NCBI GenBank assembly: GCA_006538405.1
Contig: BJKQ01000006.1
Span: 2,565,001 to 2,629,000 of the forward strand
Direction of reading: 5' to 3'
Origin: Hansfordia pulvinata
Taxonomy: Eukaryota > Ascomycota > Sordariomycetes > Xylariales
Length of the DNA: 64,000 bases
Below, one piece after another: positions 36,535-47,582 of the stretch. How positions within the stretch are numbered: the first letter of the stretch is position 1; every line of letters starts with the position of its first letter. The position numbers and the translations under genes were made by a program. The notes beneath the pieces are model-generated. The model was not told where the DNA came from and searched no databases. It saw only the letters and a list, made by a program, of their open reading frames with translations.

Positions 36535-37151
36535 GGCAACGGATGTTTCAGCCGTGAGCTTCTCTGCGGACAGCGGGCGACACGGGCTGAGGAAGGTGGC
36601 AGAGGCGATGACGAGGTCGAGGTTTGGCGACGTCGAGCAGCGGCTGGCGTCGAGATGGAACCGGCAGACGTGATCCAATCTGGGTGTTGTCGCGCTCCAG
36701 TAAGGTACAGGTACCTAGGTACACGTACTCCGAGCTCCGTCCATGCTTCAGTCGCGACACATGTACCCAAGTACCTCGTACCTCGCGACTGGTAGGAGTG
36801 GGTCGGCTCTCACAGCTCCCAGGGTCTTCCAGCATTATGTACCTGACATAATAATCCATTGAAGCCACCTCTTCCGTTCGCGGTTTCCCGAAACCTGGCA
36901 CTTACACGGACCCGCCGCGGCCGTCACTTCGGACTTGCCAGTCAGACACTTATCACCTACGATCCCACCACCCGCGAATGCAAAACCACGACGGCTTCGT
37001 TTCCTAATTCCCCAAGCATAGCCCGACTCGTTGCTCAGCCCGCTCTTTTCGATTCCAGACACGCCTTTTCGCCTGGCTCTCTTTCCCTTTCGCCGCTGCC
37101 GTCGTTGTCGCAACCCACTCCACACCCGCACATCACATCTCGCCCTCCACC
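36535..37151. promoter_or_regulatory. Shared divergent promoter EMC3 / SPC2
   Basis: 617 bp separate the start codons of two divergent genes for ER membrane machinery. The region holds GTACCTAGGTAC-like and AAGTACCTCGTACC sequences. The part just before SPC2 is pyrimidine-rich, like a transcript leader. Confidence 0.45.
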
Positions 37152-37850
37152 ATGGCGTCCCAGGAGCGCATCTCTGTCTACAATCTGGCCGACCTGAAGA
37201 ATACGAGCGACGATGCCATCCCCAACTACCTCAACAGCCTGGGTTTCACGCAGGACCACCGCCTGATCGACACCCGCTTGGCCCTCGGCTATGGCGCGTT
37301 CGTCGTCGCCGCCGCCTGCTTCGCCTGGGACTACCAGCTGGGCTTCGAAGCCACCAAGACCTGGACCGCCGCCGCTGTCGCCCTTTACCTTGTGCTCAAC
37401 TCTGCCCTGACCTACTGGCTGGCCTTTGTCGAGCGCGGCGTCATCTACCAAGGCGTTTCCCCCAACCGCAAGGCCCGCATCTCCGTCGCCTCCTCCACCA
37501 AGAAGAACGTGCCCGTCTACAACCTGGCCGTCCAGACAACCGACCTCTCCTCCAAGAAGAAGACCCCCGCCGTCGACCTGAAGATTGCCCAGCCCTTCAC
37601 CGCCTGGTTCGACGAGAACGGCCGCTTCGTCTCCGCCCCCTTCCAGTCCATGCTGGCCACCGCCATCCCGGCCGTCGGCCTTGCGGATCCCAAGCGCGTC
37701 GCCGGCTCCGACAACGCCGCCGCCAACGCGGCCACAGACGACAACAACAAGTTTCTCGAGGTCGATCCCGATACCCTCGACGCTCTTGCCTCTGCCGAGG
37801 CCAGCGGCGCCGCTGCTTCGAACAAGAAGGCCAAGCGCAGAAAGGCGTAA
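37152..37850 (+). CDS. SPC2: Signal peptidase complex subunit 2
   Basis: Non-catalytic subunit of the ER signal peptidase complex, which helps couple it to the Sec61 channel. It is a single exon of 232 residues. It starts MASQERISVYNLADLKNTSD with the family block DDAIPNYLNSLGF. Two close membrane helices follow: ALGYGAFVVAAACFAWDY and AAVALYLVLNSALTYWLAFV. The cytosolic domain contains VIYQGVSPNRKARISVASST and FTAWFDENGRFVSAPF, and the tail is Lys-rich (NKKAKRRKA). The family is also called SPC25. The frame is intact. Confidence 0.92.
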   Translation: MASQERISVYNLADLKNTSDDAIPNYLNSLGFTQDHRLIDTRLALGYGAFVVAAACFAWDYQLGFEATKTWTAAAVALYLVLNSALTYWLAFVERGVIYQGVSPNRKARISVASSTKKNVPVYNLAVQTTDLSSKKKTPAVDLKIAQPFTAWFDENGRFVSAPFQSMLATAIPAVGLADPKRVAGSDNAAANAATDDNNKFLEVDPDTLDALASAEASGAAASNKKAKRRKA

Positions 37851-38484
37851 ATGGAGGGGTGTTGCGGGAGCAGATTCAAAGAAAGGGACACTTTTGGCGT
37901 TGGCATGTATGTATGTATGGGACGCTGAGCGCATGTGCGCGCTGAATTGTATTTCGCATGGAGTCAACCGAGGCAGGAAACATCTGGGTTCGCGACCGCA
38001 GTACCGGAATCGATTTCATCTGGTCACGGAACAAAAGACGAGGCAGGGAAAAAGGTAACCATTTTGCCGGCGCAATATTCAAATGATACCAGGTTACATC
38101 AAAAATGAGGAGCGACCCGAACATGATTCTGCTTTTCATCACTCTCATGCCATGGCTTGGCAGCGAACGCTCTGCGTGGTTCACCCCTGCCAACTGTGCC
38201 GTGTGCAAGTTCTTGATAGTGCTGCACGTTGTTCTCTGTTGATGGAGGAGGGCCCCGGAAGTAGATCTTCGCTAGGTGACAACGAGCACAAGTCGGTCAC
38301 GATCCGGAAACATGCGTAGGTAGGCTTATCATACTCAAGGTACGTACGGATGCAACAACCCTCCGCCGGCGCCCCTTGTTCTCTATGCAATGGCCAAATA
38401 AGCACAAGGATCCCTTCCCAAAAATCTGCAGATGGCTTCCTAGGAGCCTAAATGCCTCACAAGGCGTCCCCCTTCTCGTCTACT
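37851..38484. other. Intergenic, convergent SPC2 / MMS19
   Basis: Convergent 3' ends; nothing else is recognised. Confidence 0.55.
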
Positions 38485-41400
38485 TCATGCGACCTTGTCC
38501 CACGCCTGCCTCGCCGCCAGCGCCAGTCGCCGGATCTCGCGCGCCGGGTCACCGCAGCACCGCGGCAGCACCCGCTGCAGGCCCGCCCGCTGCGGCACCA
38601 ACACGTGCGCCTCGTACAGCTCCGGGACACGCCGCAGAACCTCCACCGCCAGCTTGCGGCAATTATCTGCAGGGGCCGCGGTTAGTGACAGCAAAGACCA
38701 AAGATACCAACTACGGGGGGGAAGAGGGCAGAGCGTGACGGAAAGGGGAGGGAAGGGTAGAGGTCAAGGGCCCAGCGTGATTAGATGGCATGTTCTGATT
38801 TATGGGCATAAGACGACATTGGGGAGAACTCACTTCTACTGTTGGCGCCGCGCGAGGTGGCTTGTCCCGATTCCGGGAGCGCCCTGGCGTAGACGTCCCT
38901 CACGCCGGAGAGCAGGCTGGCGACATGCGGCTTGAGGGCGGCAGGGTCGCGCTCGAGCACGGCCAGCAAGACGCCGAGGCAGGCCTCCATCTCGGCGCCG
39001 ACAGCGAACGTCGCCAGGGACCTGACCCCGGCCCGCGCGACCCGGTCAACGTCGTCGGCGTAGTGGGCCACGTCTAGGTGCCGCAGTACTGCGAAGATAG
39101 ATACGGCGCGACTGACGGCCCCGGCCCCGGCCTCGTCCGTCGTCGCGAAACACTGGTCCAGGTACGGCTGCACCGCCTGGTTGTACGTGTACATCTCGCC
39201 GAGGCGCTTGCGGACGGCGTGATAATCGGCCGCGAGGCACTCCTTGGCGCTCACCAGGATCTCGAAGCTGCCCGCCAGCTCCCGACCCATGCTGGGGTCC
39301 AGCACCGCGCTGCTGCAGACGAGGTGCAGCAGCTTGTTGTGCGCCGGGTCTGCCTGGAAGCGGGCCAGGTCGCCGGCGAGGAAGTGGAGGATGCTGCGGA
39401 AGACCCGGAGCGCCGCCGGCTTGTCCTCCGGAAGCAGGCCGTCGTCACGGCCCCAAGTGGCTGAGAATGTCTCGACCAGGCCGCTCTGGACACTCTCCCA
39501 CCTCTCTTTGCCCTCAGCCCCCTTGACGGGAAATTTGTTGGAGAGCACGACCAAGGCAGTATCGAGCGCAGCCCTCGTGGCGTCGGAGACCGGGGAAGGC
39601 ATGGACATTTGGATGGCGGCGATCTCTTTCAACGCAGATTCATGCACCTTGCACGCTGTCAGCTGCGCCCAGATCCAGCGGGTTTCTCTGCGCACTTACC
39701 TCGGGTTCGAGGACCCCACTGTGAAGCCCCTGGAGGATACCCGTCGTGAGCGGAGCCGTGCAACACCCATCAGCCAACCCTATGAGGGGCGCTTTGCTGA
39801 GCTCTGGCTGGATGATCGTGGCTCCTTCAAGTTTGCCATCATTGCCACGGAAGAGGGTGAATGCATTCCAGCCCAGTTGGAGCGTATGTTGTTCTTCCTT
39901 CGAGAAGCCAGTGATGACTGAGGCGGCCAAGGCGCTCAGGAGATAGAGCACAGTAGGCCGCCCCGAGGGGCTGCCTTCGGAGCTCTGGATGAGTTGCTTG
40001 TTGACGACCAGATTACCAGACTCGGGAGCTGGAGTTGTATAACTTCTGTACAGGCTTATCAAAACGCAGAGACTGTAGGAAAGGAAGGTCTGGTATCCAG
40101 ACATCCCCGTGGGGATGTGACTGTTGAGTAGTTCTTCAAACCCACTGGTCTGCTCATCGGTACTGGGGAGTACGTTACTAATCGGGACGAAGGACTGATG
40201 GAATGTGCCAAACCAAGTCGAGGTGATGGGAGGTTGCGAGGGCTCCGAGTTCTTACGAAGAGCTGCTAGAGTCTGTGCAATGGTGAAATGTATGGCTGTG
40301 ATGAACGCGTTGGAGAGCTTTGGGGTTAACCGCCCAGCGAGAGTAGAAAACTTTTGGAACAACGAGTTGACGAGCAGGATGGAGTTAGACAGCCACTGTG
40401 GGCGTCCCAGGCCATCAGCCAGAGCCACAGTTGATAGAGTGCTGGCCACGTGGAGAACCGAAGAGGGTAATTCACCTGAGGCTCCCTGGGTGGCCAGAAT
40501 CTCATCAAACGTCGAGATGTAGAGGAGAAGGAGCTGCTGGAAGCCCTGCGGGTATTGCGGCAGGGCCTGCTCCAATGCCTGGGCTGCTGCTTCGCGAAGC
40601 TGAAGTGTGTTTGCTTCTGGAGCAACGGAATCGCGCAGAGGAATGCCGATCGAGGGCTTCGACAAGAGCCCGATCACTTGAGAGCAGGTCTCTTGAGTGC
40701 AGAGTCGGCTTTGATCTCCACTTCTCTGTTGCCTGACCAGCAAAGCCAGCCCTTCTGTGACCTTTTTGGTAACTCCAGCATGTTCTGCTGTCGCCGCGCT
40801 CCCCGCACCCTCTTCCCACAACGGCAGGTAGAGGCTTGTAAGAAGAGAGTCGCCAAAGCTTTCATCCTTCAGGTCCGGGGTATCTTGAGCGTTGTCTGCC
40901 AGGGAAAGCCTCACCAGCAACATTGAGTTCAGAAGCGATACCAGATCTTGTTTGTGCGGAGGTGACGTGATGCGTTTGATGTCGGCCTGCACGCGAGACA
41001 AAGCTTGTGGTGCAATCATCGCAAAGGATTCTGAGCTTGCCCCTACTATGGCTATAAGTAGCTGGCCAGCTTGGGCAGCATATGAGGGGTTGGAGAGATC
41101 ATCAGCAAGGTCAGCCCACGCAGTCGTGACCAAGGTCTTCAGATCCTCGTCGTCGAGGCGCCTGGTCAGAGAAGTGATCACTTTGAGAGTGGCCTCGATT
41201 GCCTCGGGCGCCTCGCCGTTGCGCACTTCATACTTCAGCGATCCCCATATCCTTTCAGTGTAGGGAGCGACGCTTTGTTTGGGGTGGTCATACTTGTCGA
41301 GACAGCTCCGAAGCGTCTTCAGAATGTCTACCTTGACAGAGGCGGTGACTGCATCGCCCTGATCTAACTTGGCGAGCAGGTAGGGAATGGAAAAGCTGGC

Positions 41401-42264
41401 CACGCGCTGGTGGGCCGAGAAACACGCCCGGACTGCTTCTTTTAAAGTGTCCGCGGTGACGCCCGAGGGCACCACCGAAGCACGTAGTGAGATGGGGAAG
41501 TAGGCGGAGAAGGTTTTGAAGATCTCGGTAGAAACATCGTACGAGGGGGAGAAGACGGTGAGGAACTTCTCCATGGTTGCGAACCACTTGACGAGACAGT
41601 TGGGGTCTCGCTCCTTGCCGCAGACGCCCAGCAGTTCGATCATGAAGCCACAGGTAGTTCCATGTCGGTGTTCCAGGTCACTCGCCACCGCAGGATCCTC
41701 GATGAGATCCAGCACCAGCGCGTAGAGTTCGAGACGGGTGGCAGGGACTTGCAGCTTGAAGTCTTCGCCGAGCTTGCAAATGTTGTCGATGATGCTGTCT
41801 CCCGTGCTGGGTTCAAACGCCGACATGCTCTTGAGCTGCCTGAGAGCTTTGGCAGACGCCAATATTCCGGCTTTGTGGTCGCTGGAGAACAAAGAGCCGA
41901 AGAAAGTGGCCAGAAGCTTCACCTGGACGGGCTTCAGGATGTCTTTTCTGAGAGCCTCGAGCGTGCTGGCCAGAAACTCGAGTGCTGAGGTCCGGTTCGA
42001 TTAGCACCAGTATTCCCACGGGACCCGGGGGGGCAGGCAAATACCTTTTGCTCGCGCTACAAAATCATCATCCCGTCCCTCGGCGTCGCTGCTGGAAGGC
42101 ATCCAGCGGTTGATGGATGAGACAAGCTGGCCGACCTGGAGGCGGATATTGCTTGAGCTTTCTATCGCGGAAGCAGCAGTCTTGGCCGCCGCCGCGGAGA
42201 CGTCGGCCTCGTCAGCCAAGACATACTGCAGGGCCAGATCGTCAAACTTGACGTTGGCGGCCAT
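38485..42264 (-). CDS. MMS19: MMS19/Met18 cytosolic Fe-S targeting protein
   Basis: HEAT-repeat scaffold that hands Fe-S clusters to DNA polymerases, helicases and TFIIH; in fission yeast it is also linked to heterochromatin. Exons on the minus strand are 42264-42045, 41984-39700, 39662-38834 and 38666-38485, encoding about 1,171 residues. The N-terminal MMS19_N block reads INRWMPSSSDAEGRDDDFVA and ALEFLASTLEALRKDILKP. FFGSLFSSDHKAG and HGTTCGFMIELLGVCGKERD follow, then helical repeats, and the C-terminal HEAT part is LRRVPELYEAHVLVPQRAG. Junction phases all agree. The second intron (39663-39699) would be only 37 nt, at the lower limit for fungi. It has clean GTAAGT/GCAG ends but no obvious branch point, so a sequence error there is a possible alternative. 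Confidence 0.88.
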
Positions 42265-43636
42265 GGCGGCGTCGGGGCGGGAAAGTGGCGTCGAGCCCTG
42301 ATGGCGGGGCAGCCGGGCTCACACACGCCGGGGTTCGGATGGCAGAAGCGGGCGGCTGGCCTCGAGGGGCGATGGCACCGAGAGGGAAGACTGCGAACTC
42401 TCTCGTCGTTGATCTTGCCGATGACTTGGGAAGAATGCAAGCAATGTGCCAGGGAACCACTCGTATAAAGTTGCAAGCAGCCGCTTCAGCAAGTCTGAGC
42501 CGATGCTGTCGGGTGTTGTCCTGGGTCGCCTTCGCTACGTACCTACCTACAGTAGGGGAGTCCACAGGTATGTAGCGATGTACCGGACGGAGTCGCTATC
42601 GCAGTTCCGTTGCCGGGCCCTACATCAAGCCTGGAGACAGTGACTATAGCGCAAAGTCGTCGTGACTGGGGGCAACCAGAAGTGCACTGCCTGTGCAGAC
42701 ATCAATCCCTGAATATCTTATGCTGAGGTTATTATTGGATCCAAGTGACTGGTTCTTTGACTTGTCCATGTTCTCGAATGCTGTATTCCTGCTGGAAGCT
42801 GGAAACCGGTAACAGGCATCTATCTACCTACCTATCATCCTCGAGTCCCCCCAAGCGCCGCAATTCGATCCAGTCCATCTAGGTGAGCACCCGGGCCGAC
42901 ACGGGGTCCAGAGACACATCCAGTTGATGCTGTAGCCAAGTACTCCGTACCGATGACGAAGCTTGAGCCGGAGGGGCATCAAGCCCCGGAAGGCGCATAT
43001 TTCGCGGGGCATGCTCCAATTGAAGCGCGCCATTCCCAAAGCCGCAAGAGGGGCACTCGAATTTTTCCTGCTCTGCGGCTTTTCGACCTGACACGCGGGT
43101 CAGCCCAAAGCCAGCCCAGCACTCTGCTTGGTGGGGGTGGGTTACGAGTATGGGTTACCGAGTACTCGTACGGAATATGGCGCCCTGAGATGGAGGACCC
43201 TGCCGCCCTGCGACCCGACTGGCCACCAAGCATCCCCCCCACCACTCTCCCCTGGATCATGAGAGCCCGCTCGCTGCTAGTCAGTTGCGCCGACTCCTGT
43301 AAGCCCCGTGCGTCCTCCTCGCCGCTGCTGCTCTGGCCCTGGTCTTCCTCCTCTTTGCCTCCCCGAAGACGCGCCCTTTCTCCCGGTTTCACGGCGAACG
43401 CCACACCCCGTCTCGCAACCCGTGCCGTCGCAACTCCAAGAATACACTATCGCCAGATAGTGGGGCAGGTGAGTGCCGTGCTTGCTGCCAACGCGCGTTC
43501 CGCAAGGGCCCTCCTAGTCTTAGAAGCTTGCCGGTGCCACCGCGGCTCAAGACGTTGTTTCCTCCTTCTGCGACGACAGGGCCGGTGCTGACCAGTCCTT
43601 CCTTTCTCTCCCCAAAAGACACACAGACAAAGCACC
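42265..43636. promoter_or_regulatory. Divergent upstream region MMS19 / MTD1
   Basis: Shared upstream region of two divergent genes, with TACGAGTA-type motifs at 43143 and 43163. Before MTD1 a likely leader intron runs from a GTGAGT donor at 43469 to ACACAG ending at 43626. No extra gene is supported. Confidence 0.45.
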
Positions 43637-44813
43637 ATGGCCTCTCAAGAAGTCCCCAAGACCTGCAAGGTCTTCCTGGCAGAGACCATTGCCAAGAACC
43701 TGCTCGTCGAGGTCAAGGACACCCTCAAGACTATCCAGAACGGCACCGAGGGCCGCCCGACCCTGACGGCTTTCCTGGCCAACGACGACCCCGCCGCGAT
43801 CAAGTACGCCGAGTGGTCGAAGAAGACCTGCGAAGAAAAGTATGCTATTGTCGGATAAAAGCTCCAAGGGGGGTTGGCCGCTCCCCGCCGGTCCGACGTG
43901 CCTGCTAACTTGGACGGCAGTGGCTTCGACTTTGACCTGCGCCAGGTCGACAAGGAGCGCCTTGAGGGCGAGATCATGGCCGCCAACGAGGACCCCAAGG
44001 TCGACGGCATCATCGTGTACTACCCCATCTTCCCCGGGAACCCGGCCCACGACCGCTACGTGCAGGAGACCGTCTCGCTACACAAGGACGTCGAAGGCCT
44101 CTGCCACAAGCACATCCAGAACATGTACTACAACGTGCGCTACCTCGACCCTCCCCACAACCTCAAGAAGTCGATCCTCCCTTGCACACCGCTGGCCGTG
44201 GTCAAGATCCTCGAGTTCCTGCACATCTACAACTCGGTCTTGCCCTACGGCAACCGCCTGTACGGCAAGACCATCACCGTCATCAACCGCTCCGAGGTCA
44301 ACGGCCGCCCGCTGGCGGCCCTGCTCGCCAACGACGGCGCCACCGTCTACTCGGTCGACCTGACTGGCGTCCAGCTCTTCACCCGCGGCCAGGGCATCAA
44401 GCAGCTGCGCCACCAGGTTCAGGACAAGGAGGGCTGGACCCTCGAGCAGTGCCTGCCGCTAAGCGACGTCGTCATTGGCGGTGTCCCATCTGAGAAGTTC
44501 AAGGTGCCCACCGAGCTCATCCGCGACGGCGCCGCCTGCATCAACTTCTCGTCGTTCCGCAACTTTGACGGCCCGGCCGTCAAGGAGAAGGCCTCCATCT
44601 ACGTGCCCTCCGTCGGCAAGGTGACCATTGCCACGCTTCTGCGGAACATAGTCGTGAGTGCCCCTACCAGACTTGGCCGGTCTTCTCTCCACAATTGCTA
44701 ATTCTCTTACCCATTTGCAGCGCCTCATCGCCAACAAGCCCTCGACCAAGCCCGACGGTAGCACCGACGAGGATGTAGTAAAAGCCAAGAGCGAGGCGTT
44801 TGTTGAGGGATAG
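43637..44813 (+). CDS. MTD1: NAD-dependent methylenetetrahydrofolate dehydrogenase
   Basis: Cytosolic enzyme oxidising 5,10-methylene-THF to 5,10-methenyl-THF with NAD+, in one-carbon and purine metabolism. Exons are 43637-43839, 43921-44653 and 44721-44813, encoding 342 residues. It starts MASQEVPKTCKVFLAETIAK. The catalytic domain contains KYAEWSKKTCEEN across intron 1, VDGIIVYYPIFPG and SLHKDVEGLCHKHIQNMYYN. The nucleotide-binding part has YGKTITVINRSEVNGRPLAA, ANDGATVYSVDLTG and DVVIGGVPSEKFK, and the end is VGKVTIATLLRNIV/RLIANK. The monofunctional length and NRSEVNGRP motif match the fungal Mtd1 type rather than trifunctional C1-THF synthase. Confidence 0.93.
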
Positions 44814-45032
44814 AATACTATAGAATTACGTGATACCCAATGACAATGCCCCGAACAATCGCGAGACTCGGCAAGTCTGTCGGTTTCCTTTGTGAATAGT
44901 CCTGGCGCCGAGCTGGTATTGAGCTCAGTCAACGCCAAGTCGGTTGGATTCTTACGATGCACCAGAACAAGAACCCCTGACAACTCAAATACTAACGGCT
45001 TCATATCATCGCAATGTCTCGAGGAGGACAGG

Positions 45033-46088
45033 CTATTCTGCCATCAGCGCACTCAATTTCTCGAACGCCCGGGCCGTGCTACCTTCCTCGGTGCGCGTGG
45101 AAGGCAGCACGGGCTCGCGAGTCTGCTCCAAGACATGGTCGCCAGGCCAGTAGTCTCGCAGATTCTGGGCGCAAGCCTGGATGGGCCCCACGCCCTGGCC
45201 GAAATCTACAAACGCAAGACCCCCCCGCTGAACCTTGGAATGGGAGCCCCAGCAGCTGCGCACAACCCTGGCGTGGACCTCGATTCCCGCTGCCTCCAGG
45301 GCCTGCAGAGGGCGGAGGAGCTCAGCGGTCCTCTTCTCGTTGGCGCGCTCGCAGACCAAGAGGACGACTGTGACCAGCTGCAGGCTCTTGAGTCTGGCGA
45401 GTCGGTCGCAAGTGGGCTCCCAGTCCGTGAAGTCGAAGTTGAACCTGGTTTCTGTCCGTACGAAGGTTTCCCACTGGATGTGGATGCGGCGGATGCGATC
45501 GAGGTTGCCGGCCGTGCCACCGGCGGTGCTGCTACTGCTCTTTTCGTTCTTCCTAAAGAAGCGCCTCAGCGGCTTGAGTCCGACAAAGCTGAGCGAGTCG
45601 TAGAGGACGTCGGCGATCTCGTCGTGCAGCATGCGACACGCGCGCAGGCAGGGTACAGGGCTGACCAAACTGTGGCGGGCTCCGGTCGTCTGCCCAGCAT
45701 GGCCCGCGCCTGGCGTTGGTGATGCCAGCTGTTCGAAAGACCACAGGCGGCGGCACGGCAGGTGGCCGCTACGCCAGGGGCTGCTGTTGAGATGGTGCCA
45801 TTCGAGGCGGTGGCGGTAGCGGATGGTGTCGTCGGGGGCGGCGCGACAGGGAACGCGCAGAAACAGGTCGCGGCCGCGGTCGACGTGCACAATGTGCTGA
45901 GAGCGCGCGCCCCCGCAGATGAGGTAGCTGTAGATCTGCAGGCGGACCTCGGCGGGCAGCCGGAACAGGGGCGACTGACTCTGGCTTTGTGCTCCTGTTC
46001 TGGGGGGCGGTGGGAGCGGGAGCGGCAGCCCGAGGCGTGCGCTCGCAGTCCCAGCGGTCTCGAGAGGGCTGGTGGTGGGGGCGTCCAT
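45033..46088 (-). CDS. DUF7730-like hypothetical protein
   Basis: Function unknown. It is a single exon of 351 residues from the first in-frame ATG (MDAPTTSPLETAG). After a Pro-rich leader it has the block LFRLPAEVRLQIYSYLICGG, an F-box-like helix pair. Then come HLPCRRLWSFEQ, CLRACRMLHDEIADVLYDSL and SFVGLKPLRRFF, the arrangement of the fungal DUF7730 family of F-box relatives. A later IRRIHIQWE strand and a C-terminal ARAFEKLSALMAE follow. Such genes form large, fast-evolving families in Pezizomycotina. It converges with MTD1, 219 bp away. Confidence 0.75.
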   Translation of the reverse strand: MDAPTTSPLETAGTASARLGLPLPLPPPPRTGAQSQSQSPLFRLPAEVRLQIYSYLICGGARSQHIVHVDRGRDLFLRVPCRAAPDDTIRYRHRLEWHHLNSSPWRSGHLPCRRLWSFEQLASPTPGAGHAGQTTGARHSLVSPVPCLRACRMLHDEIADVLYDSLSFVGLKPLRRFFRKNEKSSSSTAGGTAGNLDRIRRIHIQWETFVRTETRFNFDFTDWEPTCDRLARLKSLQLVTVVLLVCERANEKRTAELLRPLQALEAAGIEVHARVVRSCWGSHSKVQRGGLAFVDFGQGVGPIQACAQNLRDYWPGDHVLEQTREPVLPSTRTEEGSTARAFEKLSALMAE

Positions 46089-47582
46089 GCCGTGGCGCAA
46101 CGTCAGGCAGGAGGTCGAGATGCCTCACTCAATGGGGCTCTGGGATTGATTGGGACGCGAGCGAGCGCGACAGGACCGGATCTCAAGCTGCCTGATCTGA
46201 TGCATTAATCCCGAGCGAGCTAAAGAGTGGGCTGACACCACCGCTGGGGGGACGCACGTCCGGATAGGCGGCTGGCCAGGGATGCCCCGCTGCCCACAGA
46301 TCGAATCGACATCCGAGAGTGGCGATTTTGGCGGGGGCTAATAAGGTGGGCGAACACGAATAACGGGCGTGAGTGATTCGGGGGAGGTTACCGTCGCCCG
46401 CTCATCAGTATGTGAAGCTGGGTTCTACCAAAGCACGGCGACGTGCGTGAGTCACATACACAGTCGCGAGTTCTCGGCCGAGCTTAAAGAGTTAAACACG
46501 CTCAGTGGGTAGAAGGCGTAATCAGGTGAATATCTCCAAGTTCCAGATCTTGTATACCAGGTACGTTACGGTGGGGTGCTGTACTCGTAGTGGTACTGTA
46601 CTCGTAGTCGGCCGCACTTTCCATGTACCTTTCTTTACGTGTTAACTACGGTAGCTACATAGCTTAGAAGATATCAAGTAATTGCATATTCTTGAAGATG
46701 CCGGGCTGTAAGTGAAGGTACGTAAGTAAGGTAAGTCGAGCTCCTTATTTATCGTCGAGATCCATGGATGGATGTCGGTGTACCTGACAGGTGGTAGATG
46801 GGCACTCTCGAGAGTGTTCTCTATCATCCAATACTCCTCGCGACGGCTGCCTGGAGAACTACGAGGGATTTCCTCGTATCCACTAGATCCATGCTACAGT
46901 TCTATCACATGTAGGTATCTTACTGCTGGCTGTCAGAGGTAAACGGCCTGGGCTGGAATTGATCTCACGATGACAGGCAGCCATGGCTTTGCTGCCTGGA
47001 TTAGCGAGCCTTAGAAGCCAATCGACGCTGATGTCGCACCAAGAGGCGGGCTTGGCGCCAACCCCAGAAACACTGGCTACCTAAGCGTAGCCTTTAGGTA
47101 GACGTCCACAGACGTCCTGCAGCCTAACGAGCGGCTGGGAGGCTTCCAACTTGCACAGGCTGGATACCTACATACCTACCTACCTTGGGTACTGTACGGA
47201 GTATTCGTGCATCTTGGTCACCGACTAGACTTATGTAAAGCGGCGGGTCAGAGGTAAGAGAATCTTCAGGCCCTTTCATACGTACGACTTCCAACCTGCA
47301 TACGGTACATTAGGTCAAGTACATATATGGACATCGCCGTCTGCCCCCAATAAAGCGACTTCTGACACGACTCCTCCCACTTCCAGTATCTTGTTTGCTT
47401 TTACTTCGTTGCTCCTCGCGTCCTCCTCTCTCATTGCTGCACTGCGCGCCTCGCTTGACAGCTCGACACGCCGTTCTGCTCTACGCCTCATTGTCTCTGT
47501 CTGCCAGTCGAGCTCTGCCCGCCCTCGCTTGTCCCACCAAGAGCTGCAATATCACGACGCCCACCTTCGACAGATCGGCATC
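46089..47582. other. Intergenic, divergent DUF7730 / NTase-ankyrin
   Basis: About 1.5 kb with no supported gene. TACTCGTA occurs at 46582 and 46599, and GGTAGGTA/TACCTACC-type short motifs recur around 46900-47200. The last ~190 bp are pyrimidine-rich leader for the downstream gene. Confidence 0.5.

Noticed and set aside
37035..37967. 310-residue minus-strand frame
   Set aside because: Antisense of SPC2. The Gly/Val-rich composition is a shadow of codon bias.
43547..44050. 167-residue minus-strand frame
   Set aside because: Antisense of MTD1, which has full family motifs on the plus strand.
44892..45722. 276-residue plus-strand frame
   Set aside because: Antisense of the DUF7730-like gene; no recognisable motif.
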